Below, piece after piece: positions 45,195 to 57,367 of a stretch of DNA of 64,000 nt. Each line of letters opens with the position of its first letter. Within the stretch, counting starts at the first letter, position 1. The translations under genes were made by a program, and so were the position numbers. The notes beneath the pieces were generated by a model that was given only the letters and a program-made list of their open reading frames with translations, made no database searches and was not told the origin of the DNA. Source of the DNA: Hexactinellida sp. DTS-2022 (taxonomy: Eukaryota > Porifera > Hexactinellida); the NCBI GenBank assembly GCA_028753945.1, contig JAPNXP010000009.1, positions 2,666,001 to 2,730,000 on the forward strand, in the 5' to 3' direction.

Positions 45195-45333
45195 AAGGGC
45201 AAGGCCGCGAAGCTGCCGTTAATTGTTCGCGTAGTGCCTAACACGAACGAACAAAAGTCGCAAAGCGACTTTTGTGAGAGAGTGATCAGTCGCGAAGCGA
45301 CCGAGACCGAAGGGCTCGTACTATTAAAACACA
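45195..45333 (+). mobile_element. Helentron-like 3' end with five mini-hairpins
   Basis: In order: GGCCGC-GAA-GCTGCC, a GTTCG...CGAAC pair, AAAAGTCGC-AAA-GCGACTTTT, GTCGC-GAA-GCGAC and CGAG-ACCGAAGGG-CTCG, then GTACTATTAAAAC, where another 5'-type end may begin. The last two hairpins are nearly identical to those closing the element at 38788. Confidence 0.75.
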
Positions 45334-45351
45334 AGGGTGGGTGTATATATT

Positions 45352-45575
45352 AGAGCTCTGCGCGGGTCAAATGCGGGATCCGCACCCGCCCCGCATCTAT
45401 TAGTTATTGACCCGCCCCGAAAATCCGACAATACAAACAAATCAACCCGCACCATCCCGCAACTAACTCACATTAACCCGAGCCCAACCCGCTCCAACAC
45501 TCGATGACCAGTATTTTCGCTAGGATTATATAATAGGGTGTAAACACTCGGGGCACAAAAATATTTACGTCCTTA
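45352..45575. repeat. CGGGTC-rich hAT-like repeat end, copy 2
   Basis: CTCTGCGCGGGTCAAATGCG, CCGCACCCGCCCCGCATCTA, GACCCGCCCC and GGTGTAAACACTCGGGGCAC recur from 6365-6550 in the same order. Confidence 0.65.
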
Positions 45576-45637
45576 TGGAATATAGAAGACGGCAATATGT
45601 TTTTGGTGGAAATTTGGAGATATAAATACGAGTTTAT

Positions 45638-45687
45638 TATTCAGGATTACGAAATAATTCACTATTCAGGATTACGAAATAATTCAC
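45638..45687 (+). repeat. Two 25-bp tandem units
   Basis: The unit TATTCAGGATTACGAAATAA followed by TTCAC is repeated exactly twice, head to tail. Confidence 0.95.
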
Positions 45688-46006
45688 CGTAGAATTCGTT
45701 CTATATATATATGCAAGACTTCTAGTCAGGCCGCTTAACATCGATTTCGGGAAACGCTGGACAAATCACCAGATTTTTATACGTAATCTTTCTGACCCCG
45801 GCATCAAATTTTCCATGGCCCCACGACAAACGGATAAATTTTCGATGTTATCTTGAACTTTTAAAATTGTGGCTCTCTACTAAATCGCCGGTATTACCCC
45901 GAACGGCAACTTTCCAAAATCAACTCTGGTCTCTTTTTAACGACCAGATTCGTTGTCCATATGAAATTCCCCGTCGTTTAAGGGGTCACTTGCCCATAGT
46001 TTACCC

Positions 46007-46096
46007 CTAGCAACGCAATAATGTATCAGGAATGTGACAACATTCCTTTCTCTATATTTGTCCTAAACCTATCGAGTGACCCCTTGTTCGACTCCC
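46007..46096 (-). repeat. Dispersed repeat shared with 7407-7497
   Basis: In reverse sense it contains GGGGTCACTCGATAGG, ACATTCCTGATACATTAT and GCGTTGCTA, in the order seen at 7407-7497. Confidence 0.65.
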
Positions 46097-46183
46097 AATA
46101 CCTATCTGAGTCTAGTTATAAACATAGTGACACTCTAAATCGTTATTTGATGCTGTTTACGACAATTTACTTAATTATCATTA

Positions 46184-46260
46184 CAGTATATTCTCTCTAA
46201 TAGTCCACTAGTGGGTAAAAGGACCCAGGTGGACTATTAGAGAACATGGACCATTAAAGA
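46184..46260. repeat. Pogo-like MITE, short
   Basis: TA-CAGTATATTCTCTCTAATAG and GTCCACTAGTG are followed by GTGGACTATTAGAGAACATG in inverted sense. It is the same end type as 6149, 25979 and 28620. The right boundary is uncertain. Confidence 0.55.
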
Positions 46261-46270
46261 ATTTAGCCCT

Positions 46271-48940
46271 AAGTTACAGTAAATAAATTTACTTTTCTTG
46301 TGGTAATATATTTTCCTTCCAGGATTTGTTCTTTTGCTTTCTGTCTCAAAAAGGTTATTTTCATTCACAATTCACCACAAACCACAAACTACGAGAATCA
46401 CACTTACCAGTTTCTTTGCAAATGAAACCCTCAATATTTTTGTTCTTTTGTCAAATTTATCTTATTCAACTTGCAGATGTCTCTAATCTTCAAAATATTG
46501 TTGAATCTTCAATAATATTTGATGGGATCAAAAATAACAAGATTCTGAAGATGATAATCGACATTCTTCATGAATAATATTTTTGCTTTTATTAAAGGCA
46601 TGTGTCGTATTACGAGAGTGGCCCTTCGCGCCGTGCCAACTTCCTTAGGGCCGTATAACTCTATACAAGTGTACTATTACCCTTAGTTAACCCGGACTCG
46701 GGGTAAAGTCCGGGTAGCTCCGGGTAGCTCCTCTGGGCCGTCCGGACATTTCCGGTGCCCAAGTTTTTTACGACGCCTATTATTAAAGGGGTTATGTGAG
46801 CTTTCGCGCCCATAATTTCCGTTCCAAAGAAGGGTGCTTTTACCATGTTACATCTTAAAGTAGTTTGATTATTTTTATTGGAATTCATTCAGGGAGTTCA
46901 TATTTAAAAGTAACTAGAAAATCTATGTGCTAGAGACTCGTTTCAAGTTTTATAAGATATATAATCGACAATACTACTAGATGAAATACAAGCAGTTGAA
47001 GCAATTAGCATTTTTCTTTGGCCAGGCGATATGGGAAGCCTCAAAGTACACTTCAATCTCGGGGCAGTATCCTGTTGAATATCATTTATCATAAGATTCA
47101 TCCAACTCATTAAATTCGGAATCGAATTCAGATACCGAGCTTCAATTATCGAGAACTGATAACTTCTTCGGCTATGGAATTTCTTTTCTGAAGAAATATG
47201 AAGACCCCTCTTTGGTCACCATGATAAATTGAGATTAAAGTTTTATAACAGTTTATTATAAGCACTAGGTGCTCTGAAAAATTCAAGTTATTCGGACCAC
47301 TTGTTTTGATTTATAATCCCAAGAAAATCCATTACGTCATGTGTAACCATAGAAGGTCAATTATTGAACCGATTTGAAAATATCTATCCATATGTGGAAG
47401 TATTAACGTGTTCACTGTTTGTGTAGTGTGTTGCCATATTATTATAGGGAATGACCCTATATTTATAGCTTTAACTGACAAATTTTCAAAGTTCAGCCCT
47501 TTTAACTGAAAAAAAAACTCCAAAGTAACTAAGAAATCGAAAATGGGTGTACATACTTGCTTCGTTACCCCCAGTTTGAGGTCCCCAGCGCATTGAGACT
47601 TATAAATTTAGGGACACTCCTGAGATTATGTATATATTAGCTTTGTTTCATGAGTGAACCGATTAAAATTAATTTGAATCACTTATTTTGTTCAAATGAT
47701 CCGATTTTGTTTTCAATCTGAGATTCCGCCATTACTGTGGGAGGTCTAATACTGAAATAATTAATTTGAAATACTGTTTGAATCGCATTCGATGTGCAAA
47801 ATTCAGAATTACTTAAAATATGCATTACTTACTATGCAAAGTGATTACATTCAATTCCTATTCATTATGCCTCTCTACTAGTGCAGTGATTTCCAAACTC
47901 GGGATCGCGACCCCCAATGGGGTCAATGAACAACTAAGAGGGGGTCGCCAGTGCCGTAGCTGGGATTAGAGTTTACCGGGATATACTTGGAGGCTACTTA
48001 CAAAGTACTAATGGCACATCTGGGTTCAAGGGCCGTAGCAAACTTCTGAATGATTTACCATCTGTGATTCGACTAACATTTCAAATGATCTTGACAATAT
48101 GTTCTGCATTAAGTATTTGAAACTTGTTTACATTCAATTGTCTAACTATTTAAAAGTTACCCACAGTTGTCTCTTCAGGAAGGATCCAGAAGATTTTGTA
48201 ATTTCATAGTGGAGTCATTTCTCCAGAAGGAATATGTCCGCTGGAACAACCGTCGAAAATTTAACATTATGAACACCGAACTAAATTATCCTGAATTTTT
48301 TTGAAAAATCAAGAAAAAGTTAATTCTAGTGGTTCTCGGCTACAGCAGCGATACCATACTTCCCAATATCAATGTAATTACACTCCAGTTCTCAACTGTA
48401 ACTGGGTGTAATTTTGCCATGCAAATACCATTTTTATTCACCCAGTGCTTATTAAAACCCCGACACTCACTCGAAGCAAAACAGTACTTAATAATAAATT
48501 CAAATTTGAAATCTACGGATTATTTATACTCTTAGTGCGAAATTTCGTATTTTTCTGTTTACCACTAGTGTCACAAGCAGGAACATACTCCACTTAATTA
48601 ATTTTATTAAAATTGGCTCAGTATACTTATTTTATTTATAATTCCAAACTCAAATTCGTTTATTATTCTGTTTATCCATTCGTTGAAAATGGCAAATATA
48701 TATTTTTGCTAACATAATTGTGCCTTCCCCCTCTTTGAAATCTTCTTGGTTTGTCTGAATGAAATTATCTGAGACCTGCTCCCCAAGGTGTTTGTTAAGG
48801 CCCAAGTCCTACTCAATTTTCAATCCTGTGACCTAATCCTTTGCTTTTACATGATTCGACATTTAGTTCTTTAAATCCGGCTTTGGACTGTTAAGTGTTA
48901 ACTACTTGACTCAAGTAAAATGTTATAATTTTGTATCGAT
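46271..48940. other. No gene; scattered hAT end fragments
   Basis: Mostly AT-rich, with several short open frames lacking domains (for example 46326-46577). At 47885-47960, CAGTGATTTCCAAACTCGGG with GATCGCGACCCCC resembles a hAT left end, and CAGTGCCGTAGCTGGG follows. GC-richer sequence at 46615-46760 contains a CCGGGTAGCTC pair in tandem. Confidence 0.4.
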
Positions 48941-49098
48941 CTTCCGCCCTGTAAGCTTTCGGCTTTCTGTTAAAATCTACTGGCCTTCGGCCATACCTAC
49001 AAGGCTTCAGCTCTATCCTACAGCCGCCGCAGCGGCATGAACCCCGAAAATCCATAGCGCTGGTACCTTTGAATTTCGAGTTAGAAATCTGTGAAATG

Positions 49099-49602
49099 AG
49101 CTTGCTAGATCGCTTCGCGTCAGAACACAGCCACACACAAACCGCTTCTTGGTTTGTGTGTCTGTGTGGTTATATACTTCTAAAATGATTATAAAGCGGA
49201 AATAGGCCTAAAATGATCAAATTTTACAATGTTAAAATTAAGTGATTATGTCATGTGATAATAATTAAGCATATTTGCAATCTGGTGTGAGCAACGTTCC
49301 CGCATCATTATTGTGCATGTTCTATTAAATTTTCAGATTTTTTCTATTAGAGGATCCGATGTATGTGCGATTAAGTGAATTTCCATGATTCTCGAAATGT
49401 CACAATGACGTCATAATTTATCGAGTTGTGAGAAATTTCGAGTGGAAACCTCAACTTCTTGTCGGGGGCCAAAGGTTAGCCCTATATGCCAAAAATCAGA
49501 TTTGGAAACCGTCCAGTTTCTTCAATCAACTCGGACCATACACACAAATATATATACATTGGTATATATACGTTCATACAGCTTTGTGTTTTATTAGTAT
49601 AG
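49099..49602 (-). mobile_element. Helentron-like non-autonomous element (reverse)
   Basis: The reverse complement starts ATACTAATAAAACACAAAGC and ends CGCGAAGCGATCTAGCAAGC. It matches the forward element at 55795-56298 along its whole length through GGAAACCGTCC, CCAACAAGTTGAGG-like sequence, GGTTTCCACTC, TGACGTCAT, GATCA and a TATATAACCACACA run. Just outside its 3' side (48940-49098) are further short hairpins such as GGCC-TTC-GGCC and GCCGC-CGCA-GCGGC. Confidence 0.8.
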
Positions 49603-49721
49603 ATATTCACTGCCCAAATGGCAATTTATGAAATTTATATATGTTCATTCCGTGACCTTCGTTATATGAGGCCTTACTACTACTCCGAACCATGGATTAT
49701 ATTATTGATTGGTTAATAATG

Positions 49722-49872
49722 CAGAGACGTGCTGGCCATACAACCGATGCGGGATTTCCGCTCGGGCCCCCCTTTGAAGGCCGCCATAGGGCCCACTTTT
49801 GGGACCGCAGACCCCACATTGAATCCTTTCTGAATTGAATCCCGCAATGCCCCCAACCCCAGCACGCCTCTG
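49722..49872. mobile_element. 151-bp hAT MITE
   Basis: The ends CAGAGACGTGCTGG and CCAGCACGCCTCTG are inverted. The flanks TAATAATG and TTATTATG match 6 of 8. C/G-rich interior. Confidence 0.8.
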
Positions 49873-49920
49873 TTATTATGAGTTAGAATTGCTAGGATAT
49901 AATTTTTCGCTGGTTACACC

Positions 49921-52900
49921 CAGAGGGCCACCGAGAGAAATTATTTGCCTCGGGGCAGAGTATTTCTGGGCCCCTTACTAATTGATTAGCAAAACTTTCT
50001 CTCATTTATTGATTAGATATTATCGAAAGTTACGTCATATCGAGTATATTCATTATTAAGACATGAAAAAGTAAATGGTATTAGTATATGAATTATTAAT
50101 TAATTTGATTGAGCTTGAAGAAATAACTATTATTTAGCATTGTTTTTCTTGCTTTCTGATGTGCAAATATCTTTATCACATTGCTAAAATCGATTTTTCT
50201 GGCCAATTCAGATTCAATGCTCAATCTTGCCAAGGAAACCATACGATCTTGTGACATGGTGCTCCTGAGATAATTTTTTACAAGCTTAAGTTTACTCAAA
50301 GTTTTCTCTGCTGAGGCTACTGTTACTGGGATTATGAGAAATATTCTGGGAGCTACACTGATATTTGGAAGGATATCTTCCAGTTTATACTTGTAAATTG
50401 CATTGATTAATTCATAAGGGTTCATTTGCTCTTTTCAGAAATTTGTAATTTCAATCATATTCTTAAGATCAACAATTTCTCTGCCAAATTCTTCACCATT
50501 TATGTCGTATTTGTAAATATTTGCAAGAATGTTTGACCTTTGGCATATTTCTTCCACACTCAAGCCAAAATATAGCCACCAAAATCCAAATGTCTGAAAA
50601 ATTTCATTTGCAGTATTGAATCTTCTCGTAAGACCACTGATTACATGATCAATGATGACGTTAATATACAAATTTCTGGAAATTAGCCTCCTCTTCAGTA
50701 TATTCTCCTTGTTCGAATTCTTCCAGTGTTCCTTCTTCATTTATCATTCCTTCGAAGTGCTTTCTTTTTCTTTTTCTGCGCAATTTCATTTCAACGCCAA
50801 GACTACTTGCACATGTTTCGCTTCAATTAATATATTACTTTAAACTCTAAACGTAGTTTATGCAGGTTTTCTATCAGAACCCCAATATTATTTACTTTCA
50901 CTTCAATTGTTGCACTCTTCCTTGAATAACTTTATTCCAAGTACCAATTGGTGACAATATTTTAAACCATATTGATGACATCAGGATGCATTCATAGGAT
51001 GAAAGATATTTAATAGCTCCATTTACTTGAGATCTTGTTTTTGGTGCCAAATTGATGTCCAATATATTTTCAAGTGCTTGCTTAATGCACTTTAGGTTAG
51101 CTGCAAATGGCTTGACGCTATTTATTCTTTCAGACCATCGAGTCCCTGATTCACTATGTAGTGATTGATTATGACAATGCTTAAGAAGAATTTCCCATCT
51201 TTTAGGGCTGGAAAGGAAAGTAGTATATATTAATTGAATCGTACAAAATAAGGTAATTGCTTCTGGACAGCATTCTGCAGATTCATAACCACATAGATTT
51301 AACGTGTGACAGCCGCAAGGAAATAATATGGCTAATGAATTCTTACTTATTATGTAACTTTGAGTACTTTACACTTCCCCACCATGTTTGCGGCATTATT
51401 ATACCCTTGGCCACGACATTCTGACAATGAAATTTAATTTTCTTCCAAAGTCTTCAAAATTGAATTTGCTATTTCTAATCCAGTTTTTTCAATACAATCT
51501 ACAAAGGTTATAAATCTCTCTGCTATTTCAAATTGATCATGTGATAATAATAGATACCGAATGTTGAATGTTGTTTGTTCAACATGGGAGCAGTCAGGTG
51601 TTGAGTCAACCATTATTGAATAATCTCTCGCATTAGACCTTTCAAGCAGTATATTTTAAGAACAAGTCCTGAACAAAGTGAAATTAGCTCATTCTGAGAA
51701 TCAAAAGAAAGATACTGAACTTGGAGTATTTCACCTCTTTTTTGACATTCTTCGACCTTCTTTACACGTTCTTTAAGGACGGGATCCCAGTGAGAAAGAA
51801 GTTCTTCCTAACCAAGAAAGTTTCAATTCTGTTTCCATTCTACCTATGAGATGCGATGAGCCACGAAATGCCAAACCTCTTTCTCCTAAAAACAATATTA
51901 TATCAATCAATCGCTGCAGAATATTATACCACTTAGCCCATTCAATTTCGATTTCTGCAGAGAAAATATTTGCCATCCAACGATTTGATCTCAATCTTTC
52001 CTCAAGTTCTCTCCAAGATAAGTAGTTACGCTTGTGATAAATGCTTATCTCATGTACTCGAACACGATCACATAGTTTCCTCCATTTAGCAGTTGCAGGC
52101 CATCCTAAGGAAGTTGATAATAGCGAAGCATTTACTTCTGAACCTTTACTAAACATATGGCATGGTAAGCAAAATAATGCTCTCTTTATTCTGCTCCATA
52201 CCAACCAATATATTTCTGCAACTTCTCCATTGAACTTTTTATATTTGAAAACTGAAATTGGAAAAGCTTGTCTTTGACTATCCACAGGTAATTTATGTGA
52301 TAAAGGAAGATGGCCTTGGAGTACATATTCATTTATTATTATATTTGACAAGATAGTAATCATTACGATGTCTAGGCCTATATCAAATAATGTATTATCT
52401 GTAGATAGTATCTTTTGGATTACTTCTATAACATAATCATCCTCCACACTGTTAGTTTCTCGAACTATAGATTGTTGTCCATTACTTTCTGGTAAAATTT
52501 CTGAAGAATCATCATCTAAAATTTCTGCAATTAACGATATTTCAGGGGAAACTCCGATTTGATTTAGAGCCTCCGATGAAATTGTGCTTGGACTATGTTC
52601 TAGAGTAGATGTAATGCCTATTTCGAACAATGTTGTTCTACCTTGCATTGCATTTTCTTCTCTCGCACTTTTATCTTTTCTTTTCTGAGCACCAGATTTA
52701 TGCATTTTGTCGAATTCTTTTTCAAAACAATTAGAATAATACCAATGAAGCAATGACTTTAGTATTTGTATAATTTATTTTGTGGTAAGAAGATATTAGA
52801 AAATACTAATAAAGTAGTAGTACATAATTAATTTTAGAAAAGCTATTGTATGTAATTCAATTCTACATAATTATGTTTTCATTTCTCACTACCATTTCTA

Positions 52901-53184
52901 AAATATTCAAATGAAGTTAAGAACTAGAAAGATGACAAAAGATACCCATACATTTAAATTTCGAATTTTACGGCTCTATGCTAAAAATATAGGTCTAGTC
53001 AGAAACAATAATAATTAAATACATGGACGTAGGACATTAAATGACCCAGATATTTGGCCTCCCTAGGCCACGGGCCCCATATCTAGCACTGTCCTTCTCT
53101 AGTCCTGGGCCCCCCATTTAGCCCTGGGCCCCGGGGCACCGCCATGTCTGCCCCCCCCCCCCCCCCCCCTCTCGAAAGGGTCTG
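49921..53184 (-). mobile_element. hAT transposon (TTF-finger type) with 8-bp TSD
   Basis: It begins CAGAGGGCCACCGAGAG and ends CTCTCGAAAGGGTCTG. GTTACACC is duplicated exactly at 49913-49920 and 53185-53192. The right end includes a C run of about 20 bases. The 3264-bp element carries a broken minus-strand transposase (50096-52753). Confidence 0.92.
50096..52753 (-). pseudogene. hAT transposase (ZMYM1-like, TTF finger), decayed
   Basis: The N-terminal 326-codon open frame (52753-51773) starts with Met, has an acidic linker, and then a TTF-type zinc finger near residues 182-207 (WLVWSRIKRALFCLPCHMFS), followed by LGWPATAKWRKLCDRVRVHE and a GLAFRGS segment. This is the order seen in ZMYM1-like hAT proteins. 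The middle is badly broken (51770-50740). A 101-codon frame (50740-50435) holds a stretch before the dimerisation domain. The last frame (50425-50096) has VASAEKTLSKLKLVKNYLRS, then MSQDRMVSLARLSIE, the hAT C-terminal dimerisation motif. It is inactive as read. Its element ends are intact. Confidence 0.9.
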
Positions 53185-53515
53185 GTTACACCGCGGTTAA
53201 GCTGAGTTACACCAAGGTCTCAACTAGGGCGTCTCAAAAATTTTAAATGTTCGAAAATGTCATGTCTCACCCCTCAAATAGTTTATTTATTATAATATAT
53301 TGTTGCATGTTAAGTTTTAGCTCATTTGGTCAGATTCTAGAGGTCCCCCAAGGATACGGAACTGATGAAAATAATTTCCATAATTCGGGTTTCTAACTTT
53401 TCTCAGATGTTCACATATGTAAATTATGCAAACAGTTTGATTTCTTATTTACCCATTTTGATAGTGTCTACCAATAATCTAAACTTACTCTTTTTCAATT
53501 GTATTTTAAAGCATA

Positions 53516-55707
53516 ATGGCTTCTGCTTCACAGCGTCCTAAATCGACTTCTTCCGTGGTGTCGCGAGATAGTGATTACGTCTGGCTAATAGGAAATCCCT
53601 GTGAGAAAATCTCCGGATGCCGGTTTCCTTCTGGGCGTGACGTGATGATGAACTTTATCTACTATCATCGTTCGATGAAGCATACTATTGCTCGAAGTTC
53701 ACAAGAGGTTCATGATCAGCTTGTACCATTCTTGATGAAGTCGCGAATACCAATAAAAAGTAAACACCACATCGTCAGGAAAATAAGCGATTTATTTAAT
53801 GAGCAAATTCGCTTAATGAAGCATCGGACAAGGACTAACAGAACAGAGCAGAAAAATCAAGAGAACTACAGCAAAAATTGAACTAAATGTTCGACATAAG
53901 TCATGGGAATGCCGATCAGATGTTAACGATTGAAGAAGATCAGGAGTTTCTAAATTTACAACGAGCGTCGAGGACTGGATCCATCGGGTGTGTCGATAAA
54001 AAGCTTGCTACAGTGGAGAAACGATCTGCTGAACGGCGCGAGCGATCCAATAAGCGGGTAAAAGTAGAATTTGATTGAAAAAGCATAAGGACGACTAATA
54101 GAGAAGAAGAAGACAACTTATTGCATGTGTATTCGAGCTCAAGTTCAGAAGACCTTTCGGATGATTTTATTCCTACATCGTTTAACTGCCGAAGGAAACA
54201 CATAATAACTCATAAGATTACGGCAGTGTTGGACCGAACCAACACAAGCATTCGGGGATCTACAATGATAATAGCTTCCGTTTTGAATGAAGCAGGTGCT
54301 TCAGCATCTTCCTCAGTAATTTCGAAGAGTACTGTTCATCGACAACGTCAACGTTGTCGTCGCGTAGCTGCTTATGAAATATAGGAAAAATATCTGAGAT
54401 CAAAATGTGTTGTACACTGGGATGGTAAGCTGTTGCCAGATATTGGTGGCAGCGCGATAGGTATGGTTGATCGCTTAGCTGTCTTGTTATCTTCAACGGT
54501 TGAAGGTAATACTAAGCTTCTCGGAGTACCTAAGTTAACATCTGGGACAGGTAAAGCAACAGCTTGTGCTGTTCAAGAGCTAGTGCAGTCATGGCATTGC
54601 GAATCCAACGTCATCGGCATGTGCTTCGATACAACTGCGTCAAATACTGGCCAATACAATGGCATGCACTCTTCTGGAGGAACTCATGGGAAGGCATATG
54701 CTGTGGTTAGCTTGCTGTCATCACATGTTTGAAGTGCTGTTGTCAGACGGATTTTCTGTGTGTTTTGGACCGTCAGCGGGCCCGGAAATTCTTATATTCA
54801 AAAGATTCCGAAACAATTGGAGGAGTCTTAATCATCGTGAACCAAACAAACAAAATACGCCACTAGTATTCGCATCAGAAAATTTGAAATGCTTTTTGTT
54901 TGAAGAGTTGGCAAAAGAACATCCACGAGATGACTACCTTGAGTTTCTTCAACTGGCAGCACTTATGGTTGGGCTGGACATACAATTTACCATTCGTAAG
55001 CCAGGTCGCTTCACAGAGCTCGTTGGATGGCGAAGGCTATCTACTCTCTTAAAATTGAGCTGTTGTTAGACGGGAATGAATCCGCAATCCAGGTTACGGG
55101 CCGCGAACTGCAATCTCTACAACGATTAAACCGCTTTGTTGTACTTATATACATACAATCTTGGTTTACAAGCAGATTTATTGTTGATGCACCAGTAAAT
55201 GATATATTTTAGATCCAAAGGCTGCAACAATATGATGATGAATCTTTGCGAGAAACAGGCCTTAAAATGATAAAAAGACACTCCTGGTATTTAAGTCAAG
55301 AATTGGCAACACTTGCTTTGTTTTCAAAGCAACTTTCCTCTGATGACAAAGCACAATTTATAATGAGAATGAGATCAGATCGAGGCTCACGTTTACTCAA
55401 GTTACTTCCTTGCACTATTGCTGATTTGGTTGTTTCAAGAACATTCTTCCAAACTCTTGGCATAAACGACAGTTTTCTTGATGTATCAGTTGAATCATGG
55501 TCAGAAACGAAATCATTTAAGGAAGCCACATATATCGTCAATAATATTCCATGCTTAAACGACCTAGCTGAGCGCGGGGTCTCTTTAATACAATATTTCA
55601 ATGAAACAACTAATGATGAAGAACAGAAGCAGTTCCTGCTTCAAGTCGTCGAGAAACACCGAAAAGATTTCACAAAATGTAATCGTGATGAACTTATTCG
55701 TATATAG
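53516..55707 (+). pseudogene. Transposase-like protein with CFDTTASNTG motif
   Basis: A forward gene spread over about six open segments with frame changes near 53882, 54080, 54385, 54700, 55040 and 55212. The ATG at 53516 opens a basic N-terminal part. Later come HWDGKLLPDI (54418), LTSGTGKA, then IGMCFDTTASNTGQYNG (54613), a CCHHMFEVLL-like Cys/His cluster (54714), and FGPSAGPEILIFKRF (54762). Two spaced Asp residues followed by a C-x-H-H motif suggest an RNase H-like DDE transposase, and its place between long TIRs supports that role. I have seen this motif set in unnamed proteins of cnidarians and insects, but I do not know an established name. A Sola-type assignment is possible but unproven. 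Confidence 0.7.
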
Positions 55708-55794
55708 AACATAACATTGTATTTGCCTATCTTAGTTGATAATTGTATATCGTAGTGCAGTCGAAACCAGTATTTTTCTAACTAACTATATTAA

Positions 55795-56298
55795 AACACA
55801 AGCCTGGGTGTATAAGTGGGTGTGTGTTATATATATTTGTTTGTATGTTACGAGTTGATTGAAGAAAGTGGACGGTTTCCAAATGTGATTTTTGGCATAT
55901 AGTGATAACTTTTGGCACCCGCCAACAAGTTGAGGTTTCCACTCAAAATTTCTCACACCTCGAAAAGTTATGACGTCATTGTCACAATTAGAGAACCATG
56001 AAAATTCACATAATCGCACATAATTCGCGCCCTTTAAGAGATAAAATCTGAAAATTTAATCAAACATGGACATTAATGATGCGGACACGTTGGTCACACC
56101 AGATCGCCACTATGCTAACTCATTATCGCATGATGACGTGATCACTAAAATTTCACATTGTTAAATTTGACTATTTAGGCCTATTCACGCTTTGTAATCA
56201 ATGTTAGAAGTATATAAACCCACATACCAACTGCGAAGCGGTTGGTGTGTGTGGTTGTGTTCTGCCGCGAAGCGACCTAGCAAGCGAAGCGCGCTAGT
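55795..56298 (+). mobile_element. 504-bp Helentron-like element with GCGAAGC hairpins
   Basis: It starts ACTATATTAAAACACAAGCC and ends AAGCGAAGCGCGCTAGT, so the outermost bases are ACTA...TAGT. The last 75 bp contain three GAA-loop mini-hairpins: CCAACTGC-GAA-GCGGTTGG, GCCGC-GAA-GCGAC and AGC-GAA-GC. It matches 49099-49602 inverted. It inserted into the CTAG-flanked transposon. No clear TSD, as expected for rolling-circle elements. Confidence 0.82.
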
Positions 56299-56642
56299 TT
56301 AATCTAAATGTGTCAGAAATTCCAATTTTTATTTGGTTTATTCTAACTATCGGATTTTCTTACTCTATTTCCGTGGAAATAAAATGTCAGAAATAACCCG
56401 TTTTGACTGTAATATTATTTTAAGGGATAAGAATTAATTCGTTTTAAAAATTTTGTGAATTTGTAGAATTTACTATAATTTATATTTAATGTCTTGCGAA
56501 CATTGTGAAGCCCTTTGGGGGACCTCTAGAATCTTCCCAAATAAGCTAAGATTTGACATTCAACGATATATTAGAAAAAAGAAACTATTCTAGGTGTGAG
56601 ACATGACATTTTCGAACTTTCTAAATTTTTGGGACGCCCTAG

Positions 56643-56862
56643 GACTCTCTACCTTAAAAAAAACTGTTTAAATGTAACTGTGGCATACAGCTATGATACA
56701 TATCTGAATCACTAGCCAACCAATATACGTAATAGTCAGAGGGATCTCAAATACTGATGTAACCTTATTGACCTACTAAGTAAAACGGATCAAAGTGTTC
56801 AGAACCTACATGGTGGTCTATGCGATGTACACTATCCCCAATTTTTTGACTATTGTAGGTTG
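56643..56862. other. No gene seen
   Basis: Short spacer before the Helitron relic. Confidence 0.5.
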
Positions 56863-57345
56863 AATCATATACTATTGGACTTGTTAGTTGACCAATACAC
56901 AGGGTCTAGTCCCCAGTTATTACAATCACTTTCGGTTGCAATAATAGAGACGACTTCTATACCAGCTAAAGCTTCAAGCATCTTTTGTTGAACGTCAGTA
57001 CCCCATTGCAGTAGGAGCGGAAATACGCTGTACATGCTCATCCAATTCCTGCTCAGAGAACAAACCCGATTTCTCCATAACATTAGGGAAGTGTTCTGGA
57101 CTCGACATGAATCTACCAATCAGATTATGCTTAAGAGTTTCAAATTTCGATTAAATACCAAATATAATATGGGATAATTCTCGATACAAACAATTACCAT
57201 CGGCAAATACTGGTACCAAAGAAATATTCATGTGAAATGTATTTGCCGATCTATTTTCCTGTGAACAGTAGTGCATCAAATTATTAATAAGAGGGCGATG
57301 TAATGATTCTCTAGTCATTAAAATTGGTTCGATATCCATCCCAAT
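56863..57345 (-). pseudogene. OTU-like cysteine protease domain of a Helitron, decayed
   Basis: The minus-strand frame 57339-57151 reads FADGNCLYRELSHIIFG, matching the DGNCLFR...L catalytic Cys motif of OTU proteases (the Cys is present). After a frame change, 57119-56865 includes LLQWGTDVQQKMLEALAGIE, the family's WGTD segment. OTU domains are known in Helentron/Helitron2 proteins. It lies downstream of the helicase relic on the same strand, separated by a 349-bp MITE. The catalytic His was not identified. Confidence 0.75.
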
Positions 57346-57367
57346 ACTAGACTACTGGCAATCCTCA

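Larger units (their letters stand above)
53228..56638 (+). mobile_element. Long-TIR transposon flanked by CTAG
   Basis: GGCGTCTCAAAAATTT at the left is mirrored by AAATTTTTGGGACGCC at the right. Similarity continues for about 150 bp on both sides, including GTTCGAAAATGTCATGTCTC and AGATTCTAGAGGTCCCCCAA. CTAG lies next to both ends (53224-53227 and 56639-56642), and it could be a 4-bp TSD or part of a longer TIR with a TA target. It carries a broken transposase-like gene (53516-55707) and a 504-bp Helentron-like insertion. I could not assign it to a named superfamily. Confidence 0.82.

Noticed and set aside
53150-53170. C homopolymer run as a functional G-quadruplex-type element
   Set aside because: It lies inside the subterminal part of the hAT end and is most simply replication slippage.
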